A stretch of DNA of 64,000 bases from Hippophae tibetana (GCA_037013495.1 CM072810.1:110181898-110245897); one strand, 5' to 3'; shown: positions 23,398-34,990, counted from the stretch's first letter. Notes: generated by a model from the letters alone, not told the origin. A program made the numbers and translations.

Positions 23398-23686
23398 GGG
23401 GGAGTATTGGATATTAGTTCTTAATTCAAAGAATAAACACAAGGACCTTAATTCAAGGAATAAAACAAGGAGCTTAATTCAAGGAGTAAAACAAGGAATC
23501 CTTAATTCAAGGAGTAAATCAAGGAATCCTTAATTCAAGGAGTAAATCAAGGAATGCTTAATTTAAAGAGTAATTGAAGGAATAAAATTTCCTTATAAAT
23601 AGCTATACAATTGTAATGAAAACATGAAGAAAATAATACAAACTAGAGAACTCTTTTGTGTAGAGTTATTTCTTGTTTTTTCTACA
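23393..23686 (+). repeat. Polypurine tract and 3' LTR of the intact copia element
   Basis: GCTTGAGGGGGAG (23392-23404) is the plus-strand primer. The LTR runs 23405-23686 (282 bp) and ends CTACA before the target duplication ATATG. It has three of the 28-bp units where the 5' LTR has four, and GAAGGAATAAA where the 5' LTR has GAATGAATAAA. Confidence 0.93.
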
Positions 23687-23691
23687 ATATG

Positions 23692-24703
23692 TAACACAAC
23701 TATGCTTCGGTCTAACTGCCTACATTAAACTACATTATTAAATGGAATACTAGCACCATATAACATCTATCCTAGTTTAATTTCTACATACCCAACATAT
23801 CTTCAAAAGGATTCAAACAAATATATTTCAACCCAAAAAAAGTAATACCTACACATTGAAAGTAAAAGTATACATCATGATGGCAATTCTAGAAAGTTGC
23901 CATACTAAAGTGCTCTTCATTATGAATTGGCGATTTTGTTTGAGATTTGTTTTGAATACATACACAAGGAAGTACTCTGTTAGGAGAAGTCGTTAAAAAT
24001 TTCTTGATAGAAAGTCTAGAAAAACCAAAATAATAATAATAATAATTTACTTCTATTGTTTACAGATTTATAGCAATATTTTGAAATGAAGATAATGAAT
24101 GAAGAAGACAAACACCAAAAATAAAAATAAAAAAAGTTTCTTAATGTCCAATACAGTACATAAAGATTAGTTAATTCAATAAAAAGGGACAACAAAACCA
24201 TTACCTACAAACGTGAAGCATATTCTTCCTAGAAGATGATGGCAAGTGCACCTGGAACGAGGCTTAGTTTGTTCCATGTATAAGCATAACTTCAAATGAG
24301 AGAGAAATGCATCAATGCCACCTCATTGAGACGTGGCCTAGAGATTCAGACACAAGCTTTGTTACTTAACAATACAAAAGATGAATTGGTTGCCAAACAA
24401 CAAATCCATACCCTACCAAAGGATCATCTCTAAAAGCATAGCAAAAGAGTTTGCATTTAAATGTTTATAAAGAAGAAAGAACTAGTTCTGTGAAAGAAGA
24501 CTAATGCATCCACTACCATGAAGAATGACACAAAATAACTATTGTATGAATGGTTAAATGAATTCTTTGTAGTCCTGAAGGATCCAGGTATAGATGGACG
24601 AAAGCAATTGAAAAAAACAAAGCTACATATAGAATTAAGGCTGAGGTGCCAAACAAGTTCTTTAATTAGGTCATTGTGTCATTTAATCTCCTAGATTAAA
24701 AAT
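23692..24703. other. Gene-free region between copia elements
   Basis: About 1 kb with no convincing coding frame. It contains a short AAT microsatellite near 24030. It may be part of an older element, but no LTR pair or coding motif was recognised before 24704. Confidence 0.5.
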
Positions 24704-24845
24704 TGTTGAATGTTAACCCTTCACCATCATCCTCATCATCCCAATCTTCAGGCTACTTAACAACAAGATTTGTAATCCTTTTTTGGGATGTCATCATATA
24801 CCAAGCTTATATCTATAAACCTTCAAGATCTAGCTTGAGTGGGAG
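24704..24845 (+). repeat. 142-bp copia-end unit, forward copy A
   Basis: Starts TGTTGAATGTTAACCCTT and ends AGCTTGAGTGGGAG. The end mimics a copia RNase H C-terminus, stop codon and polypurine tract. The next base begins another TGTTGAATGTTAACCC. In the other copies the same frame reads SINLQDPA then stop, close to the C-terminus of the intact copia element at 18689-23686 (SINLLDPA). Confidence 0.8.
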
Positions 24846-24901
24846 TGTTGAATGTTAACCCTTAATTTAAGGAGAAAATTAAAGGTAAGATGATCTCTCT
24901 C

Positions 24902-25014
24902 AACTATGTTCCATCTAGACAACAAGTAGTAGTTATCTTAACCAAAGCTTTGTTTATGAGAATTAAGTGTAGCACTTGGTTTGGAAAACATATATCGCCT
25001 AGCCTGAGGTGGAG
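24902..25014 (+). pseudogene. Copia RNase H C-terminal remnant plus polypurine tract
   Basis: Translation gives YVPSRQQVVVILTKAL, which matches the conserved copia ending in which a YVPS..Q..DI.TK.L motif precedes the stop. CCTGAGGTGGAG then resembles a polypurine tract, and TGTAGAAAATCAATC at 25015 looks like an LTR start. An inverted relative lies at about 27400-27470. Confidence 0.7.
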
Positions 25015-25210
25015 TGTAGAAAATCAATCTAGTCATATGATTGATTCCTAAGCAGTTCCTGATTTTCAGGAACTAGTTTCCTGATTTTCAAGAAATAGTT
25101 TCATGATTTTCAAGGTGAAATCAACCCTGATTTTCAGGAGGAAGTTTTCTAATTTTTAAGGTGAAATCAACCCCTATTTTCAAGAGGTTAGTTTCTTGAT
25201 TTTCAGGATG
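25015..25210 (+). repeat. LTR-like segment with CTGATTTTCAGGA direct repeats
   Basis: CTGATTTTCAGGA or close variants recur at least six times, alternating with AACTAGTTTC and GGTGAAATCAACCC. This resembles the internal short tandem repeats of copia LTRs. The downstream LTR boundary was not found. Confidence 0.6.
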
Positions 25211-25603
25211 ACTTTCAGCTTTACTATTATGGTTTCTGTAGCTCTAAAATTCCTTGTCAAGTTTCCTATAGCTCTAATACAAGGGGAAGTTGGTTTAAAA
25301 ACAGAGCATCTCAAATCAGAATTTTGTCCAGCTACTTCTCTATTTAAATTTGGTTCTGTTTCAACTATTAGTACATCAGTTTCTTCTCCCTAGAATAACT
25401 TTCTGATTTTTCATCTGTGGAGTTTAATCCTTATTGGATATCTTTGCATTGGCATTCCCAAACTTTTCAGGAAGCTTCACAATCATCTTGTCATTTGCTC
25501 ATGCTTATGGAATTCATAGGCAACCAGTGCATGTTATAAATAATCCACCCATAGTTGCATAAGTTAGCAACTAATCAACATTTTTGGTAGGTGTTACCCC
25601 TGG

Positions 25604-25732
25604 ATTGGTCATCAATGGTTGTAATTCCTGTCAATATTCATGGAGTATTGGTCATCAATGGTTGTAATTCCTGTCAATATTCATGGAGTATTGGCCATCA
25701 ATGGTTGTAATTCCTGTCAATATTCATGGAGT
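25604..25732 (+). repeat. 43-bp tandem repeat, three units
   Basis: Three head-to-tail units starting ATTGGTCATCAATGG and ending TTCATGGAGT. They are identical except for one T-to-C change in unit three. Near identity indicates a recent duplication. Confidence 0.95.
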
Positions 25733-25946
25733 AGGGCAAAGGCCAAGAATTCATCATGAGCACAACTTGCTATTGCAGTTGTAATATGCACATATCATGT
25801 CCAACAACTACAATATGCACTCCTTGGAGGTCAAGATGCATCAGGGGTGAGGCTGATAAGAATCAACGATACCAATCAACTTTGCAATTTGCAGCTAATC
25901 TACTCTAAATTCAGCAACAGGAGCAAATTGCGTTCCATACCTATGA

Positions 25947-26180
25947 GAACAAGCTGGTCAAGTTTCACTTCCCAATGCCATGGGTATGAGAGTTTATGGA
26001 TCTTTTCTCCAAGATCCAAATAGTCGTGCACAAGTGTAGAAGAAACCTTGGTTGGATATCAAGCAAGAAGATATTCTACAGCAACAAGTGTTGCAGTAGC
26101 TGTTGTAGAGACAAGACTCCATACAGTTCCCAAGCTCTGATAAGCAATTGCAGGCCTTGCTCCAACAGCACAAATTACAA
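25947..26180 (+). pseudogene. SEUSS-like (SLK) corepressor gene fragment, intronless
   Basis: In one plus-strand frame the sequence reads EQAGQVSLPNAMGMRV, GSFLQDPN and then LDIKQEDILQQQVLQ, followed by RQDS and QLQALLQQ. From memory, this order matches the glutamine-rich region ahead of the LIM-binding domain in plant SEUSS/SEUSS-like corepressors (a KKP..DIKQED..QQQV motif, then RQDSMQ, then NPQLQAL). At least three in-frame stop codons, each explained by one substitution at a Gln or Ser codon, break it. No intron is seen. It joins directly to a different gene fragment, so this is a captured piece and not a decayed whole gene. Family recognition is by eye. Confidence 0.6.
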
Positions 26181-26400
26181 TCAACCTACAGCTTTTGGTT
26201 ATCATCAAGGACAAGAGTATTCTGAAGATGATTATAGTGGCTATCAAGCTCCTCAATCTGGTTATGTTTAGCCTACATCTTATGATCAACAACAAGGTTA
26301 TTCTACACCAAGCTATGGTAATGTGACCAACCCTACACAAGATGGACATGACTACCTCATATAATTCACAAGCATGGTATGGATGTAAGCAATGAACCTT
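26171..26400 (+). pseudogene. KH-domain/FUBP-like protein C-terminal fragment
   Basis: In a second frame the sequence reads NYNQPTAFGYHQGQEY, SGYQAPQSGYV, then after a TAG, PTSYDQQQGYSTPSYG and NVTNPTQDGH, with a frameshift before SYNSQA. This Tyr/Gln/Gly-rich pattern is characteristic of the tail of plant KH-domain proteins related to far-upstream-element-binding proteins, RNA or single-strand DNA binders. The KH domains themselves are absent. It abuts the SEUSS-like fragment, with a few bases of overlap in different frames. It is non-functional as protein because of the stop and the frameshift. Confidence 0.6.
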
Positions 26401-26839
26401 CTCTAGTACAAGTAGTGAACCTTCTCCAGTTTCAATATTTTCAAGCATCAAGTTTAGCCTTCAAAGAACTTTTTCCACTATCAAATTGGCCACAGAAAGA
26501 TCAAACGTCAATGCAGTAACTTCTATTTTCTGTATTTGGTAAAGCAGTAAGCTTTTCCATTTCAAGAAAATAATCCATGAGAATGATTTCGTTTGAAGGG
26601 ACCGTTCGGTTTCTTCCAATAAACTTCTCATTTTAAAGATGAAGTTTTATGACTAGAAGACATCCCTGAATCTAATTGGCCTTTATAACATTCAATTGCA
26701 AGCTCTACTTAGTTTCAATAGCCACTCTACGAGCTGCAGGAAATTCAATTGCATGCTCCACTCAAATTCAAATACTACCCTCCGAGCTACAAGAAATTCA
26801 ACTGCATTGCTCCACTCAGATTTGGTGGTTAAATCATAT

Positions 26840-27242
26840 ATTTTCTCATCATCCCAATCTTCAGGCTACTTAGAAACAAGATCTGTAATCCTTTTTGGGA
26901 TGTCATCATATACCAAGCTTAAATCCATAAATCTTCAAGATCCAGCTTGAGTGGGAGTGTTGAATGTTAACTCTTTCACCATCTTCCTCATCATCTCAAT
27001 CTTCAGGCTACTTAGCAACAAGATCTGTAATCCTTTTTGGGATGTCATCATATACCAAGCTTAGATCCATAAACTTTTAGGATCCAGCTTGAGTGAGAAT
27101 GTTGAATATTAACCCTTTCACCATCGTCCTCATCATCCCAATCTTCAAGCTACTTAGCAACAAGATTTGTAATCTTTTTTTGGGATGTTATCATATACCA
27201 AGCTTATATCTATAAACTTTTAGGATCCAGCTTGAGTGGGAG
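26840..27242 (+). repeat. Tandem array of 142-bp copia-end units (copies B-D)
   Basis: Three consecutive forward units: a partial one to 26957, then 26958-27099 and 27100-27242. Each carries CATCATATACCAAGCTT, an AAACTT..GGATCCAGCTTGAG end and a GTGGGAG or GTGAGAA tract. Each is followed directly by TGTTGA, so the unit boundary is a polypurine tract to LTR start junction repeated head to tail. Confidence 0.85.
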
Positions 27243-27493
27243 TGTTGATATCAAGAACATAGAGGCTCATACGTAAATCAGCACCGCCAATCATTTTCCC
27301 TGAAAAACACAAGATTTAGCCAAAAATTTAGTTTCACAATTAAGGTCATGATTTAATCTACTAACTGATATGAGATTGTAGCAAAATCCAGAAACAAAGT
27401 TTTGGTTAAGATAACTGTTACTTGTTGTCTAGATGAAACATAGTTAAGGGAGATCATCTTACCTTCAATTTTCTTCTTGAATTAAGGGTTAAC

Positions 27494-27785
27494 ATTCAAC
27501 ACTCTTACTCAAACTGGATCCTGAAGGTTTATAGATATAAGCTTGGTATATGATGACATCCCAAAAAAGGATTATAGATCATGTTGATAAGTAGCTTGAA
27601 GATTGGATGATAAGAACGATAGTGAAAGGGTTAAAATTCAACACTATCACTCAAGCTAGATCTTGAAGGTTTATGGATCTAAGCTTAGTATATGATGACA
27701 TCCCAAAAAGGATTACAGATCATGTTGTTAAGTAGCCTGAAGATTAAGATGATTAGGAAGATGGTGAAAGAGTTAACATTCAACA
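27494..27785 (-). repeat. Inverted 142-bp copia-end units (copies E and F)
   Basis: Two head-to-tail units in reverse orientation, 27502-27643 and 27644-27785, each ending in the complement of TGTTGAAT. With the forward copies they make an inverted-repeat structure around the captured gene fragments. 27395-27501 is the inverted relative of 24846-24960. Confidence 0.85.
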
Positions 27786-27937
27786 AAAATAATGTCATTT
27801 AGTTTCTTAGTTATAAAAAAAGTGACAATTAAAAACAAATTATATTATTTTAATGAATTTTCTATTAAAAGTAAAATTTAATATGAAATTATTTTAAAAA
27901 AATCAACAACAATAATAATATTCCAAAAAAAGTAATT

Positions 27938-27978
<41 letters not shown>

Positions 27979-30900
27979 TTAATAAAAATTTAAAAATAAT
28001 ATAACAATAAAATAAAATAGTATCAATTAACAAATAAGATGAGATATCGTAAAAATTTCTTACATTAGAAGATTTGTGTTAATTAGTCACTTATGTTATA
28101 AAATGTGTCATTGAGTTTCTTACATTTTGTGAAAGGTTTCAGAGAATAAATTTTATTATTTATTCAATATTTTAATAATTTTTATGATAAAAGTACCATG
28201 TGTAGTGCATATGTTTCATTAATAGGGGATAACATGGGTCTTTTTTCCCTTTTTCTTTCCCACCTATTTTTTTGGCGCCAAATGGAAGTCTTGATAAAGG
28301 TAGGGTCTTTTTCATATTTTTTCACTAGTAGCAGCAACAAAGCTACTACTCCTCACCCATCCAGTCACAAATCCGACCTCCAGCCACTACTCCACAACCC
28401 TCTGGCCACCAATCCCAACTCTCTGTTGTCACAGCTATTATATTAAATATTTTTCTAGTTGATTTTTGTAGAATTGTCTAATATTCATCACTCTGTCTTT
28501 GTACTATAAACCATCAATGAAGATTCAAAAACCATTTAAATTGTAGCATAACATAATTATTGAAATATCATAATTACAAATAACAGTTTGGCTTGGGGGG
28601 TTTGGATGACCTAATCAGAGGTATTTCTACGACATTCTTTTCTAGAATCAAATAGCCAATACAATAAGTAAGAGTGCCTCTAAACTAGCCCACAACTTTT
28701 ATAAGTTAGCTCATCATCATCTAATTTAGAAGCATTTTAAAAAAGTATAAAACTTCATGCAAGACATTAAATAGAACAAACTAAAAAAAATTAAAATAAA
28801 ACAATTCCCTCTTTTACAGTGTTCTTATTCAAAACACATATCTTTCTAAAACTTATGAAAAGTCTAATTCAGACCGATTAAAAATTGCATGCAAGTAAAA
28901 ATGGAGAAGTACAAATAAAAGACACAATTTTTATATGTAAATAACCTAGAACACAATAATAATTTAAAGGAAAACCACCGAACCATTTAATCTATTCACT
29001 ATGAAAATCAAATGTTTAAGTACAAAAAAGGTATTAAACTACCCTTACATAGACAAAACCTCGTAAATCTTATGAACTCTAGGATAGTATTGTACTTAAT
29101 TAATATGATAGTTAACTCTACCATCTCCCCTTAAAGTGTGAATTTATGTCTCTTGCAAAGCCTTTACTTTGTATTTTTAACCTATTTTATTATATTATTG
29201 GGTCATTTTATTTATTTTTTGTTTTTTTATTAAGGAAGGTCTAAGTTTTTTGATCCAATCAATTGAAGCTCTTATATCATGTCCAAGTCCATAAGAACAC
29301 TGAGTCTTCTAATTCCAAAAGATTAACGGTAGAGAAACTTATAATCCTATAAATTTTATCATAATATTATACTTAATTAATGTAGAACATTATCTTTAAC
29401 AATTACATGCAAAATGTAAGCCGATTTGGAAGTAACATTTTCCATATATGAAGAAAACAGGAACAATGGATGAAGATCTACCTAAAAATTAAATTTGCTT
29501 AGAGGATCACTACCAAGAAAATAAGTGCAAAAAATGATGTATCTGCATCAAAAAGAACTCTCACTTTCATGAAGCAGGAGTATAGGTGAAGCTAAAAACT
29601 TCATGCTCTAGGATTAATCTAGATTGTTGTTGACCAATATAATTGTCATTTTCCCCAATCAACGTCTATATCATGTGGCTGACAATTTATTTTGCTATAT
29701 GTTTGAAGATGGCTACTTTCTTAAATATCAACCATCTATCCACCCAAGATCTCTAGGCTAGTAAATGGAAAATAACAGCTTGATCCCCTGGTTCCTGGAG
29801 ATGGGGGCATATAAAAATAACCATAACAGCAGACAGAACAGTAACAATCATGAAAAGGAAATATAAGCCAAAGAAATGGAAAATATATCAGCAATCCTGA
29901 AACGAGAGCTAGCATGAAGCAGTACTAAAAATGATCAGAACTTTATAGTAGCAAGAACCAAGTCAGAGTTGAATACTGAATACAGCCTGTTTCTCCCATT
30001 CTAGTTGTTTGCTAGTACCACCCAGTGTTGATCATATAAGATCAGCCAAAGTAATTTCAGATAAAATCATAAATATCAAAGAGTTGATTCAATAAAAGTA
30101 TATGTCACCTTGGCTTGACTTGAAAGCATGCTATCATCCCTACCTAATTATGAAAAAAGAATCAGTTGATCCTGAGTATTGAAAAAGTAGGTAAGTTTCA
30201 TGAAAGATATAGACTCACATAGCTGGGATGCATCTCTATTGGTAGCTCCACCATTCTTTCTCACCTCTACTTGAACATTACACTGTCTATCCCTCTCTTA
30301 GGGAGGGGTAGAAACCGTGCCGTGTTACTGGCTCATAAATTCAGTTCGTGTTCAAAATGTCCTTATTCAATGAGTGCTAGAAATTAAAAGGCCCGTGATT
30401 GCGTCAAAGCATCAAAAGAAAAAATACCAATTCCAATTAAAGAAGAAAAATCTCCGCAGCCTTTTAGCCTCAGATAAGACAGAAAATAACAGCATTCAAG
30501 AAATGACACCAACAAAGTTACTAGCAGCAGTAAAAGATTCAAAATTTTATATTTATTAGCACATATTCCAAAATTAAGCCTAACTTCTTTTCAAACTTGT
30601 TGTTTTCCCATTACAACATGGTGATATAACATCAGACCACCCAGTATTTAATATCCATAGACTGAGTGAAACGTAATTTTGATCAGAAATCCAACAACAG
30701 CTGTTTCGCCAAAAGAATATATGACGATATTGGCTTCATAGATGCATATAAAATCACATAGCCAAGACAACAAGTACTAGATGTAACTTACCTAGCAAAT
30801 CAGGAACTCTCATTTCAATGAAGACTACAGATGAAGCTTAAAACTCCCATTGTTTTAGCAATATTGACTGAATAATAACAAAAAAATTGGAAGGCATGTG

Positions 30901-31485
30901 TTTAGCCATTAGTACTTACTAGCTTAGCAAGTGGGCTTGCCATCAAGGTCACTATCTGGCAGATAATTTGTTTTTGCTTTCTGTTTGAAGACGAATGTTG
31001 TTTCCACTATCAATCAAAAAGATAAGCATTGACAGAGATGAAGATTTTTAAAGTTTCTAGGGTTAAGTTAACCATTAGGAGAGAATGGATTGCTAAGATA
31101 ATAAACACTACTATATTTGTGTGCTTATGCCACAAAGAGATGCAACAAACTCCTAACTTGGTAGTGATTTTTACTTACCTGACTACCACTTAGATTTCGA
31201 GAATGTGACAATTTGCAATGAGCAAATAACTGTCTCTTTTTTATCCACACAAGACCTTTTAAACACTAAAAAATAATGGATAAAACAGCAAGCACATCAA
31301 ATCCAATAATCATGGGAAAAAGAAGAAGATAGAAACAGAAGCTCCATAGCAATAAAGGAGCAAAGATGTTTAATCAGATATAATGCAAATGTGAAACTCA
31401 TATTACCTCAAGACCCTTGACTTTCTCATCAACCAACAGCTGTTCCAAGATTAAGATGATCAATAAATATAAGTTTTTTCATGGA
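27786..31485. other. Gene-free region downstream of the PPR gene
   Basis: About 3.7 kb without a supported gene. It contains an (AT)n run (27940-27974), a GC-richer patch at 28260-28440 with repeated CCA/CAC triplets of unknown nature, and the second dispersed-repeat copy (30214-30392). A weak ancient duplication relates 29520-29720 to 30790-31010. The last few hundred bases may be 3' untranslated sequence of the PPR gene. Confidence 0.5.
30214..30392 (+). repeat. Dispersed repeat, copy 2
   Basis: Partner of 16487-16665. It has ACTCACATAGCTGGGATGCATC at the left end (first 20 bases matching best) and GTTCAAAATGTCC near the right end, plus an extra CCCTCTCTTAGGGAGGG palindrome absent from copy 1. 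Confidence 0.55.
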
Positions 31486-34400
31486 CTAGTAAGGACCAAA
31501 TCCAGATTTAATCATCTCGGCGAGAAGCACAAATATTGAACTGTGTTCACCATTTTGATGCAAAGCACCAAGCATCACCTCATACATCTCTTGGTCAGGA
31601 GAAATTCCATAACTTAACATCAAACGGGAAAAGTATATTGCCTCGGTTAGAAAAGACCTTTTGCACAATCTATTAATCACAGCACTATAATCTTTTATTG
31701 AAATTTCAAATCCTTTATCTACCATTTGATGGAAGAGACCTACTGCCTTCTGTACCTCACCCTTTGCACAATGTGCTTTGATTATTGTGGTATAAGCAAC
31801 TTTCATCAAACCGACATTGTTGTCTATAAGATAAACAAAAAGACTATCAGCATCCTTAAGGTCACCGTATGCACAAAGGCCACTTATTAGAATATTATAT
31901 GTAACAGAGGTTGGCTGAAGGTCATGCAATAACATGTCATCATGTAACTTGAAAGCTTTTTCGAATTCCCGAGCTTTGCAAAGATATTGGATTACGGTAT
32001 TGTATGTGATTTGATCCGGAATGAGACCCATGGCATACATATACCCAAACAACTTGAAAGCTTCATGCAGCCTCCCTCGCTGGCAAAGTCCTTTTATATG
32101 TACAGTGTAAGTCACATGATTCCATGTCACAGAATTTGTTTCCATCTCTCTTCGCAATTCAGCCATCCCATGCATGTTTCCCTCTTCACAGTGTGCATTC
32201 ATGAGAGTTGTATAAGTTACCACATTTGGTGCTAATCCTTGCAACTTAATAGTACCCAAGAGCTTGTGAGCATCAACTAGGTTTCCAGTGTTGCAAAAGC
32301 CAAAAATAAGTGTATTAAAAGTTATAATAGTAGGACATATACCTCTTTCAATTATTTGTTTGTATAACTGTACAGCCTCTAAAGTATTACCAACTTTTAT
32401 GTACCCATACATCATAATATTATATAGAACAATATCATCCAATACCCCCATTGTAGTCAGAGTATCAAAATACTTCCTTGCCTCAGACATATTTCTTTTT
32501 CCACATAGACCCCACAGAATTGAACAGAATGCAAAATTATTTGGAAAGATTCCCTTCAGGCACATTTCTTTGTACATTTGACTAGCTCTTTGTACATTTC
32601 CTTGCTTGCAAAGGGCATGGATAAGGATAGAATATGCTATAAGATCTGGTTTCAAGCCACAAGATTCCATTTCATACAACAATTTCAATGCTTCTTCTAC
32701 TTGTCCACTTTTACACAAACTGCTAAGCAACACACTGTGCAAAATAACACTCAACTGAGAATGTTGTGAAAGCATCTCCCTCCGCAATTTAAGGGCCTCC
32801 TCTATATTTCCTGCATAACAGTGCCCACAGATTAGAATAGTGTAGGTAACATGATCTGGATTCATCCCTTTGAGCAACATTTGCTGAAAGACCTTCCAAG
32901 ATCCGCTCATCAAACCCAGCAGATGGAATCCTTTAGCAAGTATATTGTAAGTTACTTTATCAGGCTCTGGCCCATGCATCTCCATGTCATTTGTGAACTC
33001 TAATGCTTCTTCCAAAGAACCTGCTACGCATAGCCCATGAATGAGAATATTGTAACTGTATGAATCAGGAAGCAGTCCATACTTGAACATTGTACAGAAA
33101 AATGACTTTGCAACATCCACAAAACCCATTTTACAGAACCTGGACATGATGGTGTTGAATGAAGCAACAGAAGGCCCCGACTCCTGCCTCAAGAATGAAA
33201 TAGCATCATATAGCCTGGATTGCTCACATAGACCATCTATGAGTATAGAATTAGTGTAATCACTCTGAGGAGTTCCACTCCTTTTGATTTCATCATATAC
33301 ATCCCACATGATATCTTTGTGCCTCAAGTTGTACAACAAACTATTATATGTTAATATTGAAACACGCAAGTTAAGATGTTTCATCTTGGCAAGAACAAAA
33401 AGTGCATCATGAACCATCTCCAATCTTGAATAAGCAAATGCCAACATATCCCATACCACATTATTAGCATCCCAACCCCCAAAGTGACTCTGAAGAATCT
33501 CACAAAGGGAAGACGCAGAATCAGAGCCTATAAGAAACCAAGTGACTTGAATAAACAACCAAATCAAGAGGCCATCAATAACTTTCATAAACCCATAAAA
33601 TTTAAGTACAAACATGAAAACTATACTCTTTTCAACTGAAAATATGCAATACACATCAAACCGTTACCTAGAAGCTATTTGCTCGAACACAATGATCTGG
33701 CCTAAAGCCAAAACTGTTAAAAAAATTCATCACTAACTCTCTATAATCTTCTCTATCTAGATTTTTCCAACTCTTTTCCACTCTCTAACATTCTAGGAAA
33801 GTCTAATATTTGTTGTGCATATATAGAAACTAGTTGGCATCCACTTTAGATATTAAGTATAGACAATTTTAAATAGTATAGTCAATGAACATAACCAACT
33901 TTAGGTTCCTATAAATATAGGAACAGTGTTGTCTTATGAGTGATGATATAAGCCATCAAAGTGGTGTGGTTGAGTAAGAGACCCTTTGGAGCCATGTGTG
34001 AGTGAGTTAGAGTATAATATTAAGTTACAATATAATTTTGTAAGCTTGAGTATCAAGTAATGTGTATATTTGGGCTCCCCATGGTTCGGTTCAAATTCTA
34101 TTTGCTTTCTTTTCATCATATGTAATACGTTGGGAAACCTTCAAGATATTTACCATTCATTGGGTACACTTTAGAATGAAGCCTAAAATTTTAGAAAAGT
34201 CAACATATGAATCCAACAAACCATACATCGTGAAAAGAAAAATGCCAAAGGCAATACCTTCCTCATCCACAATTTTCTTAATGATTAAACACAAATCATT
34301 TAACCGCTTACTGGATGCAAGAACATGAGAAATGGAAAACCTTGAGACCCTCGAATGACGAAAGTCGTACTCACAACTCAACAACTGGAAGAAACCCAAT

Positions 34401-34690
34401 GCTAATTCAGGTTTGTCAATTCTCAATTGATCGATAATGGAATCCACCTGAGGTTGATTCAGATCAGAAACAATGCCTTTGAAGTAATCCCCACCAATGA
34501 ACTTTCTGAATCCCAATATCTTCAAACCAGTAACAATTTCAGAAACAGTGTCTCCAGGGCTTTGAACAACGGGCACGCTCTCGAGCTTTGCGGTGGATAC
34601 TGAGAGCTTAGTGAAGATAAGGGAAGCGAGAGGAACAAGAGTTCGAGGTTTTCCAGTGAAATGGATTGGAATTTTCCATCTATTAAGCAT
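31486..34690 (-). CDS. P-class pentatricopeptide repeat protein, two exons
   Basis: Proposed join of complement(34258..34690) and complement(31486..33527), giving 824 aa. The 730-bp intron has a GT donor (GAGGAAG then GTATTG) and an AG acceptor (TTATAG then GCTCTG), and the frame is kept through a split Gly codon. A longer open frame (722 aa) that starts inside the intron is a read-through. The N-terminus (MLNRWKIPIHFTGKPR) is basic and lacks acidic residues, consistent with an organelle, probably mitochondrial, presequence. From about residue 164 to the end there are about 19 PPR motifs of 35 residues, with no E, DYW or SMR domain. P-class PPR proteins bind organelle RNA and act in processing, stability or translation. 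The target RNA was not predicted. From memory it resembles Arabidopsis At1g13630. Confidence 0.88.
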
Positions 34691-34990
34691 GGAATTACAG
34701 CAGCTTGGATAATTTTAGTGAGAAAAATGATAAGGAAAGGGTGTTTATTTTCAGAAAATTAGAAAATTTTGAGATCAGAAGAATGCTTCTGATAGTAAAT
34801 TAAAGCTGGGGTCTTGACTTCATTTCCAGGGTTTAAGTGTGAGAGGAGAGCAATTAGGGTTTTTGAAAGCCGTTGCTTTCGCGGCAATTTTGAAGCTTGA
34901 GAGACAGAGAAAGAGGGCAGTTGTTGCTTGTTGGCTACTTGGCCGAACGGAAAGGTCAAGGCCTAGATGCTCCGATATGACGAGGGAGAT
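34691..34990 (-). promoter_or_regulatory. Leader and proximal promoter of the PPR gene
   Basis: Moderately GC-richer than the AT-rich flank. A 66-codon open frame (34959-34759, minus) lies upstream of the chosen start, in a region likely transcribed as leader. If translated it would be an upstream open reading frame. No domain is recognised in it, and no firm TATA box was found. Confidence 0.35.

Larger units (their letters stand above)
18689..23686 (+). mobile_element. Intact Ty1/copia retrotransposon, 5.0 kb
   Basis: Flanked by the 5-bp target duplication ATATG (18684-18688 and 23687-23691). It has LTRs of 310 and 282 bp, a primer binding site complementary to initiator tRNA-Met, one uninterrupted gag-pol frame and a polypurine tract. 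The LTRs are almost identical apart from one extra 28-bp internal repeat unit in the 5' copy and one substitution, so insertion is recent. The element looks autonomous. It landed 116 bp downstream of the second UGT stop codon, in the same orientation. Confidence 0.95.
24704..27785. mobile_element. Compound block of copia 3'-end debris with captured gene fragments
   Basis: The block contains 142-bp units of a copia 3' end in forward orientation (24704-24845, 26840-27242) and inverted orientation (27502-27785). A second inverted relationship links 24830-24970 with 27395-27530. An RNase H remnant (24902-25012) is followed by an LTR-like segment. Between the arms lie intronless fragments of two host genes. 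No intact coding region and no simple pair of outer LTRs was found. The best reading is a rearranged nest of non-autonomous copia relatives that captured host transcripts. Confidence 0.65.

Noticed and set aside
24016..24201. A hydrophobic minus-strand frame as a small membrane protein.
   Set aside because: Phe/Leu/Tyr-rich composition is what AAT-rich DNA encodes by chance; no context supports a gene.
33528..33654. Start of the 722-aa PPR frame as the true N-terminus.
   Set aside because: The first 42 residues are hydrophobic intron read-through. A GT-AG intron joins an upstream exon with an organelle-type N-terminus in frame.
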